DNA of 64,000 bases from Nematopogon swammerdamellus (lineage: Eukaryota > Arthropoda > Insecta > Lepidoptera > Adelidae). Each line of letters begins with the position of its first letter. The first letter of the stretch is position 1. The stretch spans positions 3,841,761-3,905,760 of the forward strand of contig OX336351.1 of assembly GCA_946902875.1 (NCBI GenBank). The letters are read 5' to 3'. The translations under genes were made by a program, and so were the position numbers. Below the pieces are notes generated by a model. The model did not search any database. It had not been told where the DNA came from and saw only the letters and a program-made list of their open reading frames with translations. This document shows, one piece after another, positions 44,701 to 53,370 of the stretch.

Positions 44701-45757
44701 CAATATTTTTCCAGGTAGCAGCACTACACTAAAATGAAAGTAGAATCTTCCTTTGCCATTAATTATTCATATTTCTTGTGAGTTGCTAATTTGACTAATT
44801 TATCAGCACCTGGACTTCTGTTCGCCGGCTTATTTGCGCGACGTCAAGTCGTATGTACAAACATATTTTTCTTCCCGGGACAAATTGCACTCTCCGGAAC
44901 AAAATGATCCTTCGCCCGGGACACGAGACATTGGAGCCTGGCCCGGGACAATCCCGGAAATCCCCGGAAAACCCTACATACAACAGAAGCATCAGTCATT
45001 GTAAAATCAGCTTGAAAACTCCTTTTATAGATCAGTGATTAGAACATATTAGGGTAAGAGGGTGAGTATTGATAGGGGGTTAGATCGAATATTGCTGGTA
45101 TGCTTATTGTGTAGGCCGAGTTAGAAGATGAATTATAGTGAAAGAATTGTTTGCCGGAAATGCGTAGTTTGGGAGAAAACAAATTTTGAATAAAATATTT
45201 TTAATACAAAATTAATTTTCGATTTTTTTTAAATGCACCAAAACATTTATTTTGAATAGGAATTTATGCAAAAACGACATGCGCCGCCTCAACATTAGGT
45301 TAGGGTTAATTTTTTTAAACCACTAAAACATTCACCCATACCACTTGGTTTTACATACATTTATATTCAAAACCAAGGGTTCTTCAAAAGGGGCGTGAAA
45401 AGGCTCCTGTCAGGCCGGCATGGCATTCGCAATCCCCGTTCATCACAGAATTTCTATCGGCATCGTTAGACACCTACTTGTAGGTGAAACGATGCCACAT
45501 GTCGCGCTATCCATAAAAAATTAGAAAAGTATATAATCCCTTACCACTTTCCTAGGCTTGATCTCGTCCTCATCTACGGCGGTAGGCACAGTGAAAGCTA
45601 CTCCCGCCACATCTTCATTCGTTTCGATCTCCGGGGGCGCGTCAGAGATATCCTCGGGTTTCGCGACCTGTGACGCCAGCCACTCTTCGCAGCGCTGCAA
45701 CTGTTTGGTTTTTGAAGACCTACGGCTTGCAGTAGTTATGTTGTCGCACTCCTGCAT
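32798..45757 (-). CDS. Hinfp: histone H4 transcription factor (Hinfp/MIZF) orthologue, seven coding exons
   Basis: Coding exons, minus strand: 45757-45545, 43820-43679, 40139-39898, 38792-38598, 37590-37367, 34394-34152, 33191-32798 (stop TGA). Joined frame open, 550 aa. C2H2 fingers: 85-107, 123-145, 186-208, 216-236, 244-260 (second His missing), 274-294, 300-321, 333-353, 383-408. After the last finger comes W-P-x-G-H-x-R-F-R-Y...DG...RL...RYES, the block by which I recognise HINFP; the finger order and the Q at the end of finger 5 also match. Known role: a nuclear activator of histone H4 genes. The N-terminal 71 aa and the C-terminal tail are acidic. Vertebrate HINFP has a further finger before the last one; here a basic linker (354-382) stands in its place. 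The start ATG is the first in frame in exon 1; an upstream 5' UTR exon is possible. Confidence 0.9.
33237..33448. repeat. direct duplication, copy 1
   Basis: About 212 bp (CTGCCTGGTACCGCGTGTGC, CTTGCGCCGACACCGAAAGG, GCCCTACTTAATCTGATTC) is repeated with few changes at 33685-33898. Intron 6 of Hinfp, directly beside exon 7. Confidence 0.85.
33685..33898. repeat. direct duplication, copy 2
   Basis: Second copy of the 33237-33448 unit in the same orientation, ending where a SINE (33899-34117) begins. Confidence 0.85.
33899..34117 (-). mobile_element. SINE, GTGTGGGG head with body type III
   Basis: Contains GGTTGGCTCTAGGCCTGCAA, AACCTTCGGGCAAAACCCC and the reverse head (TTAGTCGCCTTTTACGACAT, GGAGAGATGCAGTGGGAC). 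Sister of 40601-40846. It ends 35 bp from exon 6 of Hinfp. Confidence 0.75.
34480..35290. other. intron 5 of Hinfp, right part: non-coding
   Basis: Only a low-complexity A/T stretch (about 34555-34660) and a short type P fragment near 35225-35285 are recognised. Confidence 0.4.
35293..35612 (+). mobile_element. SINE, GTGTGGGGCC head with body type I
   Basis: From TACCGTGTGGGGCCGGTAC to CAGTTTCCATAAAATAAAA. Type III fragment ending in (AAC)n follows at 35680-35774. Hinfp intron 5. Confidence 0.8.
35882..35948. repeat. two GC-rich palindromes AAGTGGAGCGCGCGCTCCA
   Basis: The 19-bp core occurs at 35882-35900 and, as a perfect 22-bp palindrome, at 35927-35948. Function unknown. Confidence 0.8.
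36928..37205. repeat. dispersed repeat, copy 1
   Basis: Highly similar to 51779-52050 (GGAACTAAGCTTGCGATGGC, CATCAAGCCCTCGTCAGCTA, CTATCCATATTCTGTAGGAT). A shorter related piece lies at 39390-39570. The minus strand reads GESFENV..SILQNMDR-like, as if from a LINE. Confidence 0.75.
37702..37888. mobile_element. foldback MITE
   Basis: 187 bp. Inverted ends of about 43 bp (TCCAAATAAGCCTGGATAAA) plus a second inner inverted pair (AAGCGCCGTCTCT / AGAGACGGCGCTT), so nearly the whole element folds back on itself. Hinfp intron 4. Confidence 0.85.
38062..38598. repeat. minisatellite carrying the Hinfp exon 4 splice-donor sequence
   Basis: About 17 units of 29-37 bp (ACTACCTGTCCTGTGTGAGA on the plus strand). 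On the gene's strand each typical unit reads GGACAGGTAGTGTTGTTTA, which repeats the true donor GACAG|GTAGTG at the end of exon 4 (38598). The array begins exactly at that junction. Confidence 0.9.
38836..39316. mobile_element. hAT-type MITE
   Basis: 481 bp. Ends CAGGGACCGAAA(A)CAGGTT in inverted orientation, flanked by GCTTCATC / GCTTCACC (8 bp, one mismatch; 38828-38835 and 39317-39324). Inserted about 36 bp upstream of exon 4 of Hinfp on the gene's strand. Confidence 0.85.
40150..40265 (-). mobile_element. SINE type P fragment
   Basis: Poly-T, ATGTAATCCGGTATGGGTGG to CGGAGACTTCCCTGGAT; truncated. It starts about 11 bp from the exon 3 acceptor of Hinfp, so its poly-T helps form the polypyrimidine tract. 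Confidence 0.7.
40274..41080 (-). mobile_element. LINE C-terminal fragment, interrupted
   Basis: The minus strand encodes VMEYCSHLWVGSPEYLL and SIQRRAIRLIGD (41000-40870), then after the nested element HPFVVDRRVLRTARFSKSF and CRTAKVWNGLP to FKSRVN. This is the C-terminal reach of a lepidopteran LINE reverse transcriptase. Confidence 0.7.
40601..40846 (-). mobile_element. SINE, GTGTGGGG head with body type III and (AAC)n tail
   Basis: 246 bp flanked by a perfect 9-bp duplication CCCAACGAT (40592-40600, 40847-40855). On the minus strand it begins TACCGTGTGGGGCCGGTAC and ends in AACAACAACAAC. This gives the exact ends of this SINE type. Confidence 0.9.
41081..42129. other. intron 2 of Hinfp, non-coding stretch
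   Basis: No gene recognised. A TTTGATTTGATTTGATT tail near 41668-41685 marks a retroelement 3' end. GC-rich islands at about 41270-41460 and 41780-41850 have no clear feature. Confidence 0.4.
42130..42290. repeat. dispersed repeat G, uninterrupted copy
   Basis: GTGCTAATGCTCCTCACACG, GGTGAGCCATACAACACAAG, TTGGTCGATGACATGTTTT. The same family is interrupted by a MITE at 44570-45055 and at 52985-53435. Confidence 0.7.
42472..43613 (+). mobile_element. hAT element, non-autonomous
   Basis: 1142 bp. Ends CAGTGGCGACTCCT and its inverse, flanked by a perfect 8-bp duplication GTCAGGAC (42464-42471, 43614-43621). CAGTGGCG ends and 8-bp duplications are typical of hAT. A GC-rich part (42660-42990) precedes a frame at 43109-43432 (108 aa from MANSYRAI) that I do not recognise; no transposase core is seen. 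It sits in Hinfp intron 2, 65 bp from the exon 2 donor. Confidence 0.9.
43941..44110 (-). mobile_element. SINE type I fragment
   Basis: TTTTTTATGGAAACTGACACGG... to CATAGCCTTTTCGACCGAC; the head is missing. Hinfp intron 1. Confidence 0.7.
44240..44560 (-). mobile_element. SINE-like, GTGTGGGGCC head with body type II
   Basis: A CACACACA tail at left, CACGCTGTATCCCGACAATC, CTGCTGCATGACTAGGTGG, then the reverse head ending GGCCCCACACGGTACC. Hinfp intron 1. Confidence 0.8.
44616..44976. mobile_element. hAT-type MITE within repeat G
   Basis: 361 bp flanked by CATACAAC (44608-44615, 44977-44984). Ends TAGGCTCGCC and AACCCTA are only loosely inverse, but the outer repeat G joins cleanly across the duplication. 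Confidence 0.75.
45380..45525 (+). mobile_element. LINE 3' end fragment
   Basis: CAGGCCGGCATGGCATTCGC, CACATGTCGCGCT, CCATAAAAAATTAG; same family as 19002-19140 and 50220-50565. It ends 20 bp from the exon 1 donor of Hinfp. Confidence 0.5.
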
Positions 45758-46638
45758 TTTCTCACAGCACAATACAGATTCAGCAGCAAGGTTCAGCCAC
45801 AGAGGGTTCAGCTCAGCAGTGACGAACGATCCAAAGCACAGATTTGGCACAAATTGATTACAATTTACAATTATCAAAGGCACAAGCACAGAAAAAGAAA
45901 CGATCGCTTTGAAAAACGCAGAACACAACACAACAAGGAACCAAATATTATTTGTTGTTGTTGTTGTTGTTTTCGCCATTAATAGGCAGGCAAAGATCAT
46001 ATGACCATACAGCCAATTCACAATTTTCTTCTAATGTAGGTATTTCTGTTATATTTTTCCAATTGTATTTCTTACATACATACATAACTCACGCTTTTGT
46101 ATCCCGACAATCAGGATAAGCAGAGTAATCGGTGTTGTGCTATAAATTCATACATACATACACATACATAACGTCACGCCTGCCTGCCTCCCAGTTGGGC
46201 AGGCAAAGACAACCGACCCAACCCACGCAAACAACCCAACCCCCACGCGCCACGATTCTGACACACTTTTGCCGCCTCTTCCACTCTCATAATGTTCTTC
46301 ATACATGCTCGTCGGTTACGGTTACTACGCACCTGACCCTTTTCGAGCACAACATGCCCGATCTGGTCCAGGTACGTGGACAACAAATAGGGCGTGGATA
46401 CAAATAGGGCGACCCTATTTGTATTTCTTATAAGTATAAATGGCTGGGTAGTTGAATGTATTTGAAAGAATTATTGGGAAAGATGTTTGATGAAAGAATT
46501 ATTTGGAAAGAAAGATTATTTGATCCTAACCTAACCAAAATTAAATGTGTTCTTTTATATTTCGTCTCCTCCCGAAACAGGCAAACAAAATTACTCATCA
46601 TGCCGGCGCGGCACTTCACTTGGCTCCGTACGACACCT
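45758..46638. other. 5' flank of Hinfp and intergenic stretch
   Basis: Upstream of the Hinfp start. It holds a (TTG)n run (45951-45970), a type II tail fragment (46088-46140) and AT-rich sequence. No promoter element could be assigned. Confidence 0.4.
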
Positions 46639-46686
46639 GAAGGAACAGCAGGCACGACAAAGGCTTGTCGTGCCTGCTGTTCCTTC
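46639..46686. repeat. perfect 22-bp hairpin
   Basis: Arms GAAGGAACAGCAGGCACGAC(AA) and their exact complement lie around AGGC. Confidence 0.9.
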
Positions 46687-46749
46687 ACTCCTACTCCTTC
46701 GTTCGCCCGGAGCGAACCAATAGAAGCCGATATTCGTTTGGTCGGTTAA

Positions 46750-46822
46750 GTAACTTGTTAGCTCAGTGGTAAGCGTGTAGGGTTTGCATTTTTTGGACCA
46801 TGGGTTCGAATCCATCTTCTTT
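46750..46822 (+). repeat. tRNA-like SINE head
   Basis: GTTAGCTCAGTGGTAAGCG (A box) and ATGGGTTCGAATCCAT (B box) at tRNA spacing, followed by a poly-T tract. A related unit, preceded by the same GATATTCGTTT, lies at 58290-58385. The stems do not pair as a full tRNA. Confidence 0.55.
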
Positions 46823-47454
46823 CACAAAAATCTTTTTGTTTTTTTTTTTTTAAGCAATGTTATGGTCTTTAAATTTTTTAAAGGTGTATAGTTTTTTTAT
46901 AACCACCTAAAAGCTTTATTTTCGGAAATACAAAAGTAACAAAAACGACATGCACTGCCTCAAAATTAGGTTAGGGTTAATATATAGAAGATGCTTCGCG
47001 CGCGTCCACGGTCAGTCTGGAGTCCAGCCAGAGTCCAGAGTCCAGAATCCAGACCAGCAGGCCTATTACGGTAATCCGACCCGCTGAAAAATCCGCTAAA
47101 AACCAACTGACAGTGTATTTTGGCATTACACAAACCATCAAAATCCGCACCCGCCAAGTTATCCGCCGCCAACCCGCCGCGCTGTCGACCTCTCTAAAGA
47201 ATGACAACTCCCGGTATTACGCTAACATTTTCTGGCGGGTTATCTGTCAGTTTTGAATGGTTTTCACGTTCGTAAAATTCGCTAGTCCCATATCAACTTG
47301 TTTCATACTGCGTCGAACTACTTTCTAATAAGATTCTATTTTGATATTATTTATACGTGCTATTTTAATGTGTGATTGAGTTGTTTTAACATTGAAAATG
47401 TTTATGTTTTCGTTCGAGTAATTAATTCGTCTCAATAAAAAAAAATTCACGAAG

Positions 47455-47690
47455 ACCTACCTGCTGCATGACTCGGTGGAAGGAAGGACCGTGCCAAGGG
47501 GAGAGGTGACTAGCCTGTCGCCCTTTAGCACGGCATCTCGTTCGTATTCGATCGAACAACATACTATTAAGCTGCACGTAAGGCACGGAGACCTACCTGC
47601 TGCATGACTCGGTTGAAGGAAGGACCGTGCCAAGGTGAGAGGTGACTAACCTGTCGCCCTTTGGCACGGCATGTCATTCTTACCTATTCG
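47455..47690 (-). repeat. two tandem partial type II bodies
   Basis: Two successive pieces (about 47455-47545, 47590-47680), each with CTACCTGCTGCATGACTCGG, AGGACCGTGCCAAGG and CCTGTCGCCCTTT. Confidence 0.7.
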
Positions 47691-47699
47691 GAGAAACCC

Positions 47700-48035
47700 T
47701 GCTGCGAACCGGTTTAAGAACCGGTTAATATTGTAATACTTAAACCTGAACCCTAAGAACCGGTTCAGAAGATTAGGGTTCAGGTTCGGGTTTTTGTGAA
47801 CCGGTTCGCGACCAAACCGGTTCGTTTGTTAAAACCCAACCCCATTTTGTACCATGCTGCGAACCGGTTTAAGAACCGGTTAAGATTAGAGGTTCTTCCA
47901 AACCGGTTCTCAACCGGTTTTTAGGGTTCAGGTTCGGGTTTTTTTGAACCGGTTCGCGACCAAACCGTTTCGCTCGTTAAAAAGGTTCTTCGAACCGGTT
48001 CGAAGAACCGGAACCCCATTTCGAACCGGTTTTTG
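47700..48035. repeat. AACCGGTT-rich duplicated block
   Basis: About twelve AACCGGTT palindromes in 335 bp, in two related ~150-bp halves (47706-47830, 47865-48000), each with TAGGGTTCAGGTTCGGGTTT. AACCGGTT is the known consensus site of Grainyhead/CP2 factors. It also ends TTTTGGTCCCTG, like the hAT-type end at 39316, so it may be transposon-derived. Confidence 0.75.
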
Positions 48036-48307
48036 GTCCCTGTTTGTAAGATCGATCGTTTCTTTCTGTTGAATAAAACAAATTTGTCAAATTTTATCGT
48101 GTGCTTTATTTCTAAATTACATTTTCAATGCCTTTAATAGTTGCGCGTAGTGTGAGATCTGTAGATTTTTTCTTAGAATTTCCCACAAAAATTATAGAAT
48201 GTAGGTCACATTTAGGTATTGATTCACCGTATTTGCTGATTCATGTACTCATAAATTCACCTGTAGATCATAGTTACAATAAATGTTATTTTATTAGCGC
48301 CTAGATC

Positions 48308-48545
48308 ATGTTGTCCATACTCCTGCTTTGGCTGGCCAAACGTCGCCAAGAAAATGAGGACAACCTTGGCCTTCAACGCTGGCGACGCAACATACGGTTG
48401 CGACATGCCATAGAGGCGGCTGCTGATCGGCGTGACTTTATGAAGGTCTACCGCCTGTCGCCGGCGCTCTTCGAAGAGTTATGCCTGGAGATCGTGCCAC
48501 TGCTGCCTCCCCGTAGACGCTCTGACAGCATATCCTTCCACCTTC
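48308..48545 (+). pseudogene. Harbinger transposase N-terminal remnant
   Basis: Reads from MLSILLLWLAKRRQ to FMKVYRLSPALFEELCLEIV and PLLPPRRRSDS, the N-terminal start of a HARBI1-like transposase/nuclease. The frame is cut at about 48530; the DDE catalytic part is absent. Confidence 0.6.
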
Positions 48546-48770
48546 CTCCACTCCTTCCATGAGCGTCTCGAGCCGCCGGAGGCATTGAGGCGCATAGTTA
48601 CAACCTGCCACAAGGCCACTGCGCGCCGGTTCGCATCGTCGCCTCGCAGTCGGCCTCGAGCCAGGCCCGGGTTTTGCTCGAGAAAGTCCGCCAGGATGTT
48701 GCTCTGGACCGGGGTTGGCCTGGCAGGCTTTTGGTTGGCGTTGGAGGTGGACGGTGGGCAGCTCATTGTT
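48540..48770 (-). pseudogene. Harbinger Myb/SANT-like protein remnant
   Basis: The minus strand reads FLEQNPGLARGRLRGDDANR, then AVALWQVVTMRLNASGG and SWKEWRKV, the Myb/SANT-like trihelix that binds Harbinger ends. It faces the transposase remnant and is cut at the same point, as expected after an internal deletion that fused two convergent genes. Confidence 0.6.
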
Positions 48771-49764
48771 CTTCTTCTTCTTCTTTCTATCTATCTTGGC
48801 AATCGATTCGTAATTCGTTCAAAGAGGATAAAATGCACGTTAATAGAAAACACGACAGAAAACTTTTGATTTGACGCAAAGAGGATATAGATATTTGACG
48901 TTCATGTTTTTTTAAGGTGCAGGCAAAGGCGCATTTGCCTTACAGCCATAAGATTTATATATATTAAATTAAAATTACAGCTTATTAAGAGCTGTAAGAT
49001 CAATTTTTAAATATGTTGTAGCTTAAAAATGTTCTCCGAATTTATTAATCGTGAAAATAGGCCAAATATTGTGTATTTTCACATTTGTTAGTCTTGCCTC
49101 AGTGTAAATGCACCTTGGCTCTCTTTGGTCTATGGTAGATCGAAACCCGCCGACCTAAGTCAACTCGTCAGCAACCCGCTGGCGGGTAGTGCAAGAGCGT
49201 AATACGCAGAGTTCCGAGCCCTACCAGTCGAACGGGTATGGAAAAATTGACGGGTCGGATTACCGTAATAGACCTCCAGACCAGACTCTGGAGTCTGCTG
49301 GACCATAACCAGACTGATGGACTGAACTGATGACAAACCTAGCGTGTAACCTCCGTCATAGACAGAGAGACAGAAGTATGGATAGAAGTATGGATGGATG
49401 TTATAGATTAATTATTATGGGGCTTAGTGACGGACGAGCTCTTTAGTCTTTACATTTCACTACCTTCTTGTCACTTTCTTCAACTCAATTTGCTCCCCGC
49501 TAGTGGTATCACAAATTAATTCTCGCAATTTAATAAACTAATACAATGGCAACATTTCTTTCTGTTTGCGCTGTCAAAACCTGACGTACGTTGATAAATA
49601 ATTTTCAGGTTTTTACTTTTTTATTCTAAATAATCATGGAAATCTTGCTCTCTTTTGCATAAAATTTCATATATCACAGTAGTGTAATTATTTTTCCACT
49701 TTATAGTGTGTGTATTTTTCATATCAGTGCCGGTGTCTAACTGCGGTGATAAATTATTTTCAGC

Positions 49765-51701
49765 ATGGCGCCCCGGTTTGAGATCGCGGTGGGACTCCGT
49801 AAGGGTCATAAGACGACCAAAATTTCAGCGGGCCGCAAGGGCATTACCGACAAAGCCATCAAGATCCGTCCCGCGCGGCTGAAGGGGGTTGGTTCATTGT
49901 TATTTTCTTTTTTACTCTCATAACCTCACCTGTCAACTTCTACAAATTATTGTTATTTACGCTGAAGACCGGGAAGACTAGATGAAAATTGGATAGGCGT
50001 AAGTCCAGCAGTGGAAGCCTACAACCTGACTGACTCCAAATGTCACTGGTTATTGTGAAAATTATGTGTTGCTATAATGCGCGGGGCGGATCTCGGCGTG
50101 TCGCCGCCGCAGCGGTTCGTCAGTGTTCTCCCTCGCACCCGCACCGTACTTGTATAGTGTATTCGCGTGGTGGGTCGCCCGCTGCGGCGACGACACGCCG
50201 AGATCCGTACCGCGCATATATTTATTCAGCTTGCTGCGTTGTTTTGAGTTTTGGGGTTAGGGTCAGAGAGAGGTATCATGCTTCAAGGTTTTCTATTAAC
50301 ATAAACTTATTTTATAAACATATATTGCTCAGGTTCCTAAATTGCGGACTAAGCGCTTCCGCTCTGCGAAACTGGAATGCACTTCCTCCCGATGTGTTTC
50401 CTTCAGTGTATGACTTAGGATCTTTTAACAGAAGCTTAAAAAGGCATCTGTCACGTCGGCACAACATTCGCAGCCCCCGTTCGAAATTGAATGCTTTTGG
50501 GCGTCGTCGGCTCAACAATCCACGGTGACTGCGCCAAGTGTCTTGCGTATCCATAAAAAATTAAACCATTTCCAATGCTATATAGCTATAACTGAAAAGC
50601 ACCGTTTTGTCAGCCTCGATACCTCAGTGGTGCAGACAGTCGACTGTCGCTATTGATGGCTAAGCAACGATGGGCCGGTCAATACTTGGATGGGTGACCG
50701 CTCGACCGTTGGAGGCTGACCGTGGTTTGGATTCCACGTTAAACTGTAGGTCCTTTCCCTTCTTACCTGACTAGGTGGTAGGGTTCAACCCGCCCGGGTT
50801 GGTACCACCGCACTGAATGAAATTTCGGTCGAAACGGCTATGTAAATAGTTTGTGTTTTCCGTCGAGTTCAGTGTAGCCGGCACGACCGAAGGGAAGCAC
50901 TGACGTGGCACCAAGTTCACCCGGTGTTATGGGCTGACATCACGGATGTTGTAGGTGATGTAGCTAACCGTATCAGTTTCCAATTCATTCTTTGAAAGAT
51001 ATTATTCTTGGATGAATTTATGAGAACCGCTAATTTTTTATTATTATGTTCTTAGATGAAATGAAAACTCCATAATATTGAATTTTTCTTTGGGGTTCTT
51101 ATGTATGACTTTTTCATATGTAGAAGGCAGTAAGAAGTTACAAATTAAGAAAAGTGTTTAGTTTTCCCACAAACAACACAATAATTTAGTTTTTCTAATA
51201 AAACCCTTTTTGTGCAGCATATACATACACAAAAGAAAATTAAATGAAACAAAGGTTTTTCTTTGTGCAAATTTGAATATATTTTGTGTTAGTTATTACA
51301 AAAATCAGATTTTTTTATTTGTCTAAAAAACATTTTTAACTTTTCTGTTACATCCGTTTGTCGAGTTGATTCGTTGTTCTGTTGGGGTGTCAAATAACCC
51401 ATATGGCGACGGGAGCTAAATTTACGCGTCTCAAACTATAACAACCGTGTTTATCTGCTTCCAGCTGCAAACCAAGCACTCCAAATTCGTGCGCGACCTC
51501 GTCCGCGAAGTCGTCGGTCATGCGCCCTACGAGAAACGCGCAATGGAGCTGCTGAAGGTGTCCAAGGACAAGCGTGCCCTCAAATTCCTGAAACGGCGCC
51601 TCGGCACGCACATCCGCGCCAAGAGGAAGCGAGAGGAGCTGACCAACATTCTGTCGCAGATGCGTAAGGCTGCCGCACAGGCGCATCACGCCCCTAAGTA
51701 A
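49765..51701 (+). CDS. RpL36: 60S ribosomal protein L36 (eL36), two coding exons
   Basis: Exons 49765-49887 and 51465-51701 (stop TAA); 119 aa against about 115 in Drosophila. Seen: a start [11 protein letters not shown], then KGHKTTKI, and a C-terminal half with [20 protein letters not shown] and [16 protein letters not shown], nearly invariant in eukaryotes. The intron joins in phase 0 (GGG|GTTGGT, CCAG|CTG). An AG at 49762-49763 two bases before the ATG implies a 5' UTR exon upstream, perhaps near 49550-49590 where a TTTCTTTCTG tract resembles the TOP start of ribosomal mRNAs. Role: structural protein of the large ribosomal subunit. AATAAA follows at 51709. The 1.58-kb intron is unusually large for this gene because it holds a MITE, a LINE end and a SINE. 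Confidence 0.97.
50078..50216. mobile_element. small palindromic MITE in the RpL36 intron
   Basis: Arms of about 37 bp (TGCGCGG..CGGATCTCGG, TGTCG.CGCCGCAGCG) in inverted orientation, 50078-50114 and 50180-50216, with TA-rich flanks. Confidence 0.75.
50220..50565 (+). mobile_element. LINE 3' end fragment
   Basis: Encodes [19 protein letters not shown] and a [11 protein letters not shown] end to TGA 50526-50528, then CCATAAAAAATT. The C-terminus and 3' end of a LINE, in the RpL36 intron. Confidence 0.65.
50610..50990 (+). mobile_element. tRNA-headed SINE, body type I
   Basis: CGATACCTCAGTGGTGCAGA, GGTTTGGATTCCACG, then the type I body to CGTATCAGTTTCCAATTC. The poly-A is missing. RpL36 intron. 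Confidence 0.8.
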
Positions 51702-51708
51702 TATGGCT

Positions 51709-51714
51709 AATAAA
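51709..51714 (+). terminator. RpL36 poly(A) signal AATAAA
   Basis: AATAAA eight bases after the stop codon of RpL36; cleavage is expected at about 51725-51740. Confidence 0.8.
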
Positions 51715-51778
51715 TATGTGTAAAAAATGTGATGTTTCATTTCAACACTGCTGTATGGGTAGATAAGAAGAAAGAAAG

Positions 51779-52050
51779 TGTGGAACTAAGCTTGCGATGG
51801 CTTCACCGAACATATCTGGGCCCATCGGCATTAGAGGAGGGTGTTAGTCGAAGTCGGGACTAGCGAGTGGCCACTCTAAATTTCCCGCGCATGCTTCACG
51901 TTTCGGCTCGCATCAAGCCCTCGTCAGCTAGTCTGCGTTGACTAGGACGCGGGGAAACACCAGTTCCGCTTTCGACCTCCCTCTGTCTACCTATCCATAT
52001 TCTGTAGGATGCTTCCAGTGACGTTTTCGAAGCTCTCTCCATGTATGAGC
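51779..52050. repeat. dispersed repeat, copy 2
   Basis: Near-identical to 36928-37205. It continues at 52050-52150 with minus-strand LINE-like coding (AKLIHGESFENV). Confidence 0.75.
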
Positions 52051-52179
52051 TTAGCGTCGATCTTGGCAGCCCTAGATTCAGAGAAGAAGAGAAGAGACTG
52101 TAGAGCGACTTTGCTGGTAGTCCTCTTGCTCAGACTTCCACAGCGAAGAGATCGCGAGATTTTATTGGGAAAAAATTTC

Positions 52180-52480
52180 CGTGTGGGGCTGGTACTTAAA
52201 AATATGTTGTGCATGTCGTGAAAGGCGACTAAGGGATAAGAATAAGATGTTGTGCTAAATAAGGGTAAATAAGATTTCCACCTCTCGCCTTGGCATCGTC
52301 CATTTACGAAGTCATGCAGCAGGTGGACCTTCGTGCCTTACTTGCTGCTTGATAGTTATATTGTCAGAATATTTTGTGAAATGTGGTGGTCGGTGCTGTG
52401 ATGTGAGTTCTTGCAGCAAAACATTGATTACTCTGCTTACCCCGATTGTCGGGATACAGCGTGTGGTATGTACGTGAAAC
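52180..52480 (+). mobile_element. SINE-like, GTGTGGGG head with body type II
   Basis: CCGTGTGGGGCTGGTACTTA, GGCGACTAAGGGATAAG, CATGCAGCAGGTGGACCTTC, CCCCGATTGTCGGGATACAG; the head is shortened. Confidence 0.7.
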
Positions 52481-52984
52481 AGGACAAAAAAAAGCGAGTG
52501 GGCTGTGTCGGAGACACGGCCGTAGATTTGTGAATTTGATGAAGATCTCATCGATACCTATCCTTGCTTGAATAGTAGTTTGGAAGCAGTAGTTTTCGAT
52601 AAAAAAAGGTCTCGTCGAGGCCTATCATTTTCTCCAGCAGATGAATAGTCGCGGATCAGTAGTTTCCGAGATATGCCCTCTCAAACACTATTTCCTTTTA
52701 TATTCTGAAACGGCTGAATCAATTTTGAAAAAAAAAACAACTATTTCAAAAAGACAAATTTTTTCTACGAAATGAAACAAATTGCTAGTCGATCTGACCA
52801 GTAGTTCAGGAGTTCAATGCTGGCCTACAGAAAACGTATAGGAACGGTCGTGCAGCGGTCGGCTGTTGCTGCTTTAGGCCGCACCCACCAAAGTCTACCT
52901 TAACTCACGAAGCAGCCGGCAGTATCTTCACTGCAGTGGAGCGTTGAGACGCAATGCTGACATCTCTCCTCGCTTTTGCAACAT
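52481..52984. other. non-coding stretch
   Basis: No gene or named element recognised. Confidence 0.4.
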
Positions 52985-53100
52985 CTACGCACTGGTCTAT
53001 AGTTCTAGATAAGCCTTTCTCATACAACAATCCCGACAAAACATGTCATCGACCAAAGGACCTTTACAAGTATATTTCACAATGAATGCTGCTTGTATTA

Positions 53101-53370
53101 AGCTGCGTATCCATTAGAGGAGCCTCGACTTGAAGCAAACTGAGGTTGCTCACTCTGAGGCATAGGCACGAGGCACGTTGCGGATCGAAGTGAGGCGTGT
53201 CGCCTCCCTCACCTCGATCCGACAGAAAGCAGACATTGGATTTTATTAAAGGTACGCATATAATACATTTCGATTGTGTTTGCGTTTTCTGTTCAATTTG
53301 TATGGAAATTATTATTAATTTAGTCGAGCGGCTGCCTCGCCCCGAATCTGCCTCTAGTGGATACGCGGCT
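53101..53370. mobile_element. Harbinger-type MITE within repeat G
   Basis: 270 bp. Ends AGCTGCGTATCCATTAGAGG and its inverse (with C/T changes), flanked by TTA (53098-53100, 53371-53373). The flanks join to form repeat G. A fragment of the GCCCGCGG-type repeat (GACAGAAAGCAGACATTGG) is nested at about 53219-53255. Confidence 0.8.

Larger units (their letters stand above)
47060..49274. mobile_element. deleted PIF/Harbinger transposon with long inverted ends (tentative bounds)
   Basis: CTATTACGGTAATCCGACC at 47064-47082 faces its inverse at about 49252-49270, and the space between holds both Harbinger-type genes in pieces. TCCAGACCAG stands just outside both ends, but that area is internally repetitive and a 3-bp duplication typical of Harbinger is not clear, so the bounds are tentative. 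Confidence 0.5.

Noticed and set aside
45758..46021. Longer Hinfp N-terminus with a hydrophobic start
   Set aside because: The open frame extends upstream, but the sequence is unlike a transcription factor start; the ATG at 45757 is preferred, though a 5' exon could still exist.
46750..46822. Functional tRNA gene
   Set aside because: A- and B-box-like motifs are present, but acceptor and T stems do not pair and a related copy exists at 58320-58385: SINE head.
50040..50528. 162-aa gene in the RpL36 intron
   Set aside because: The first half is a palindromic MITE and the second a LINE C-terminus; a chance fusion of repeats.
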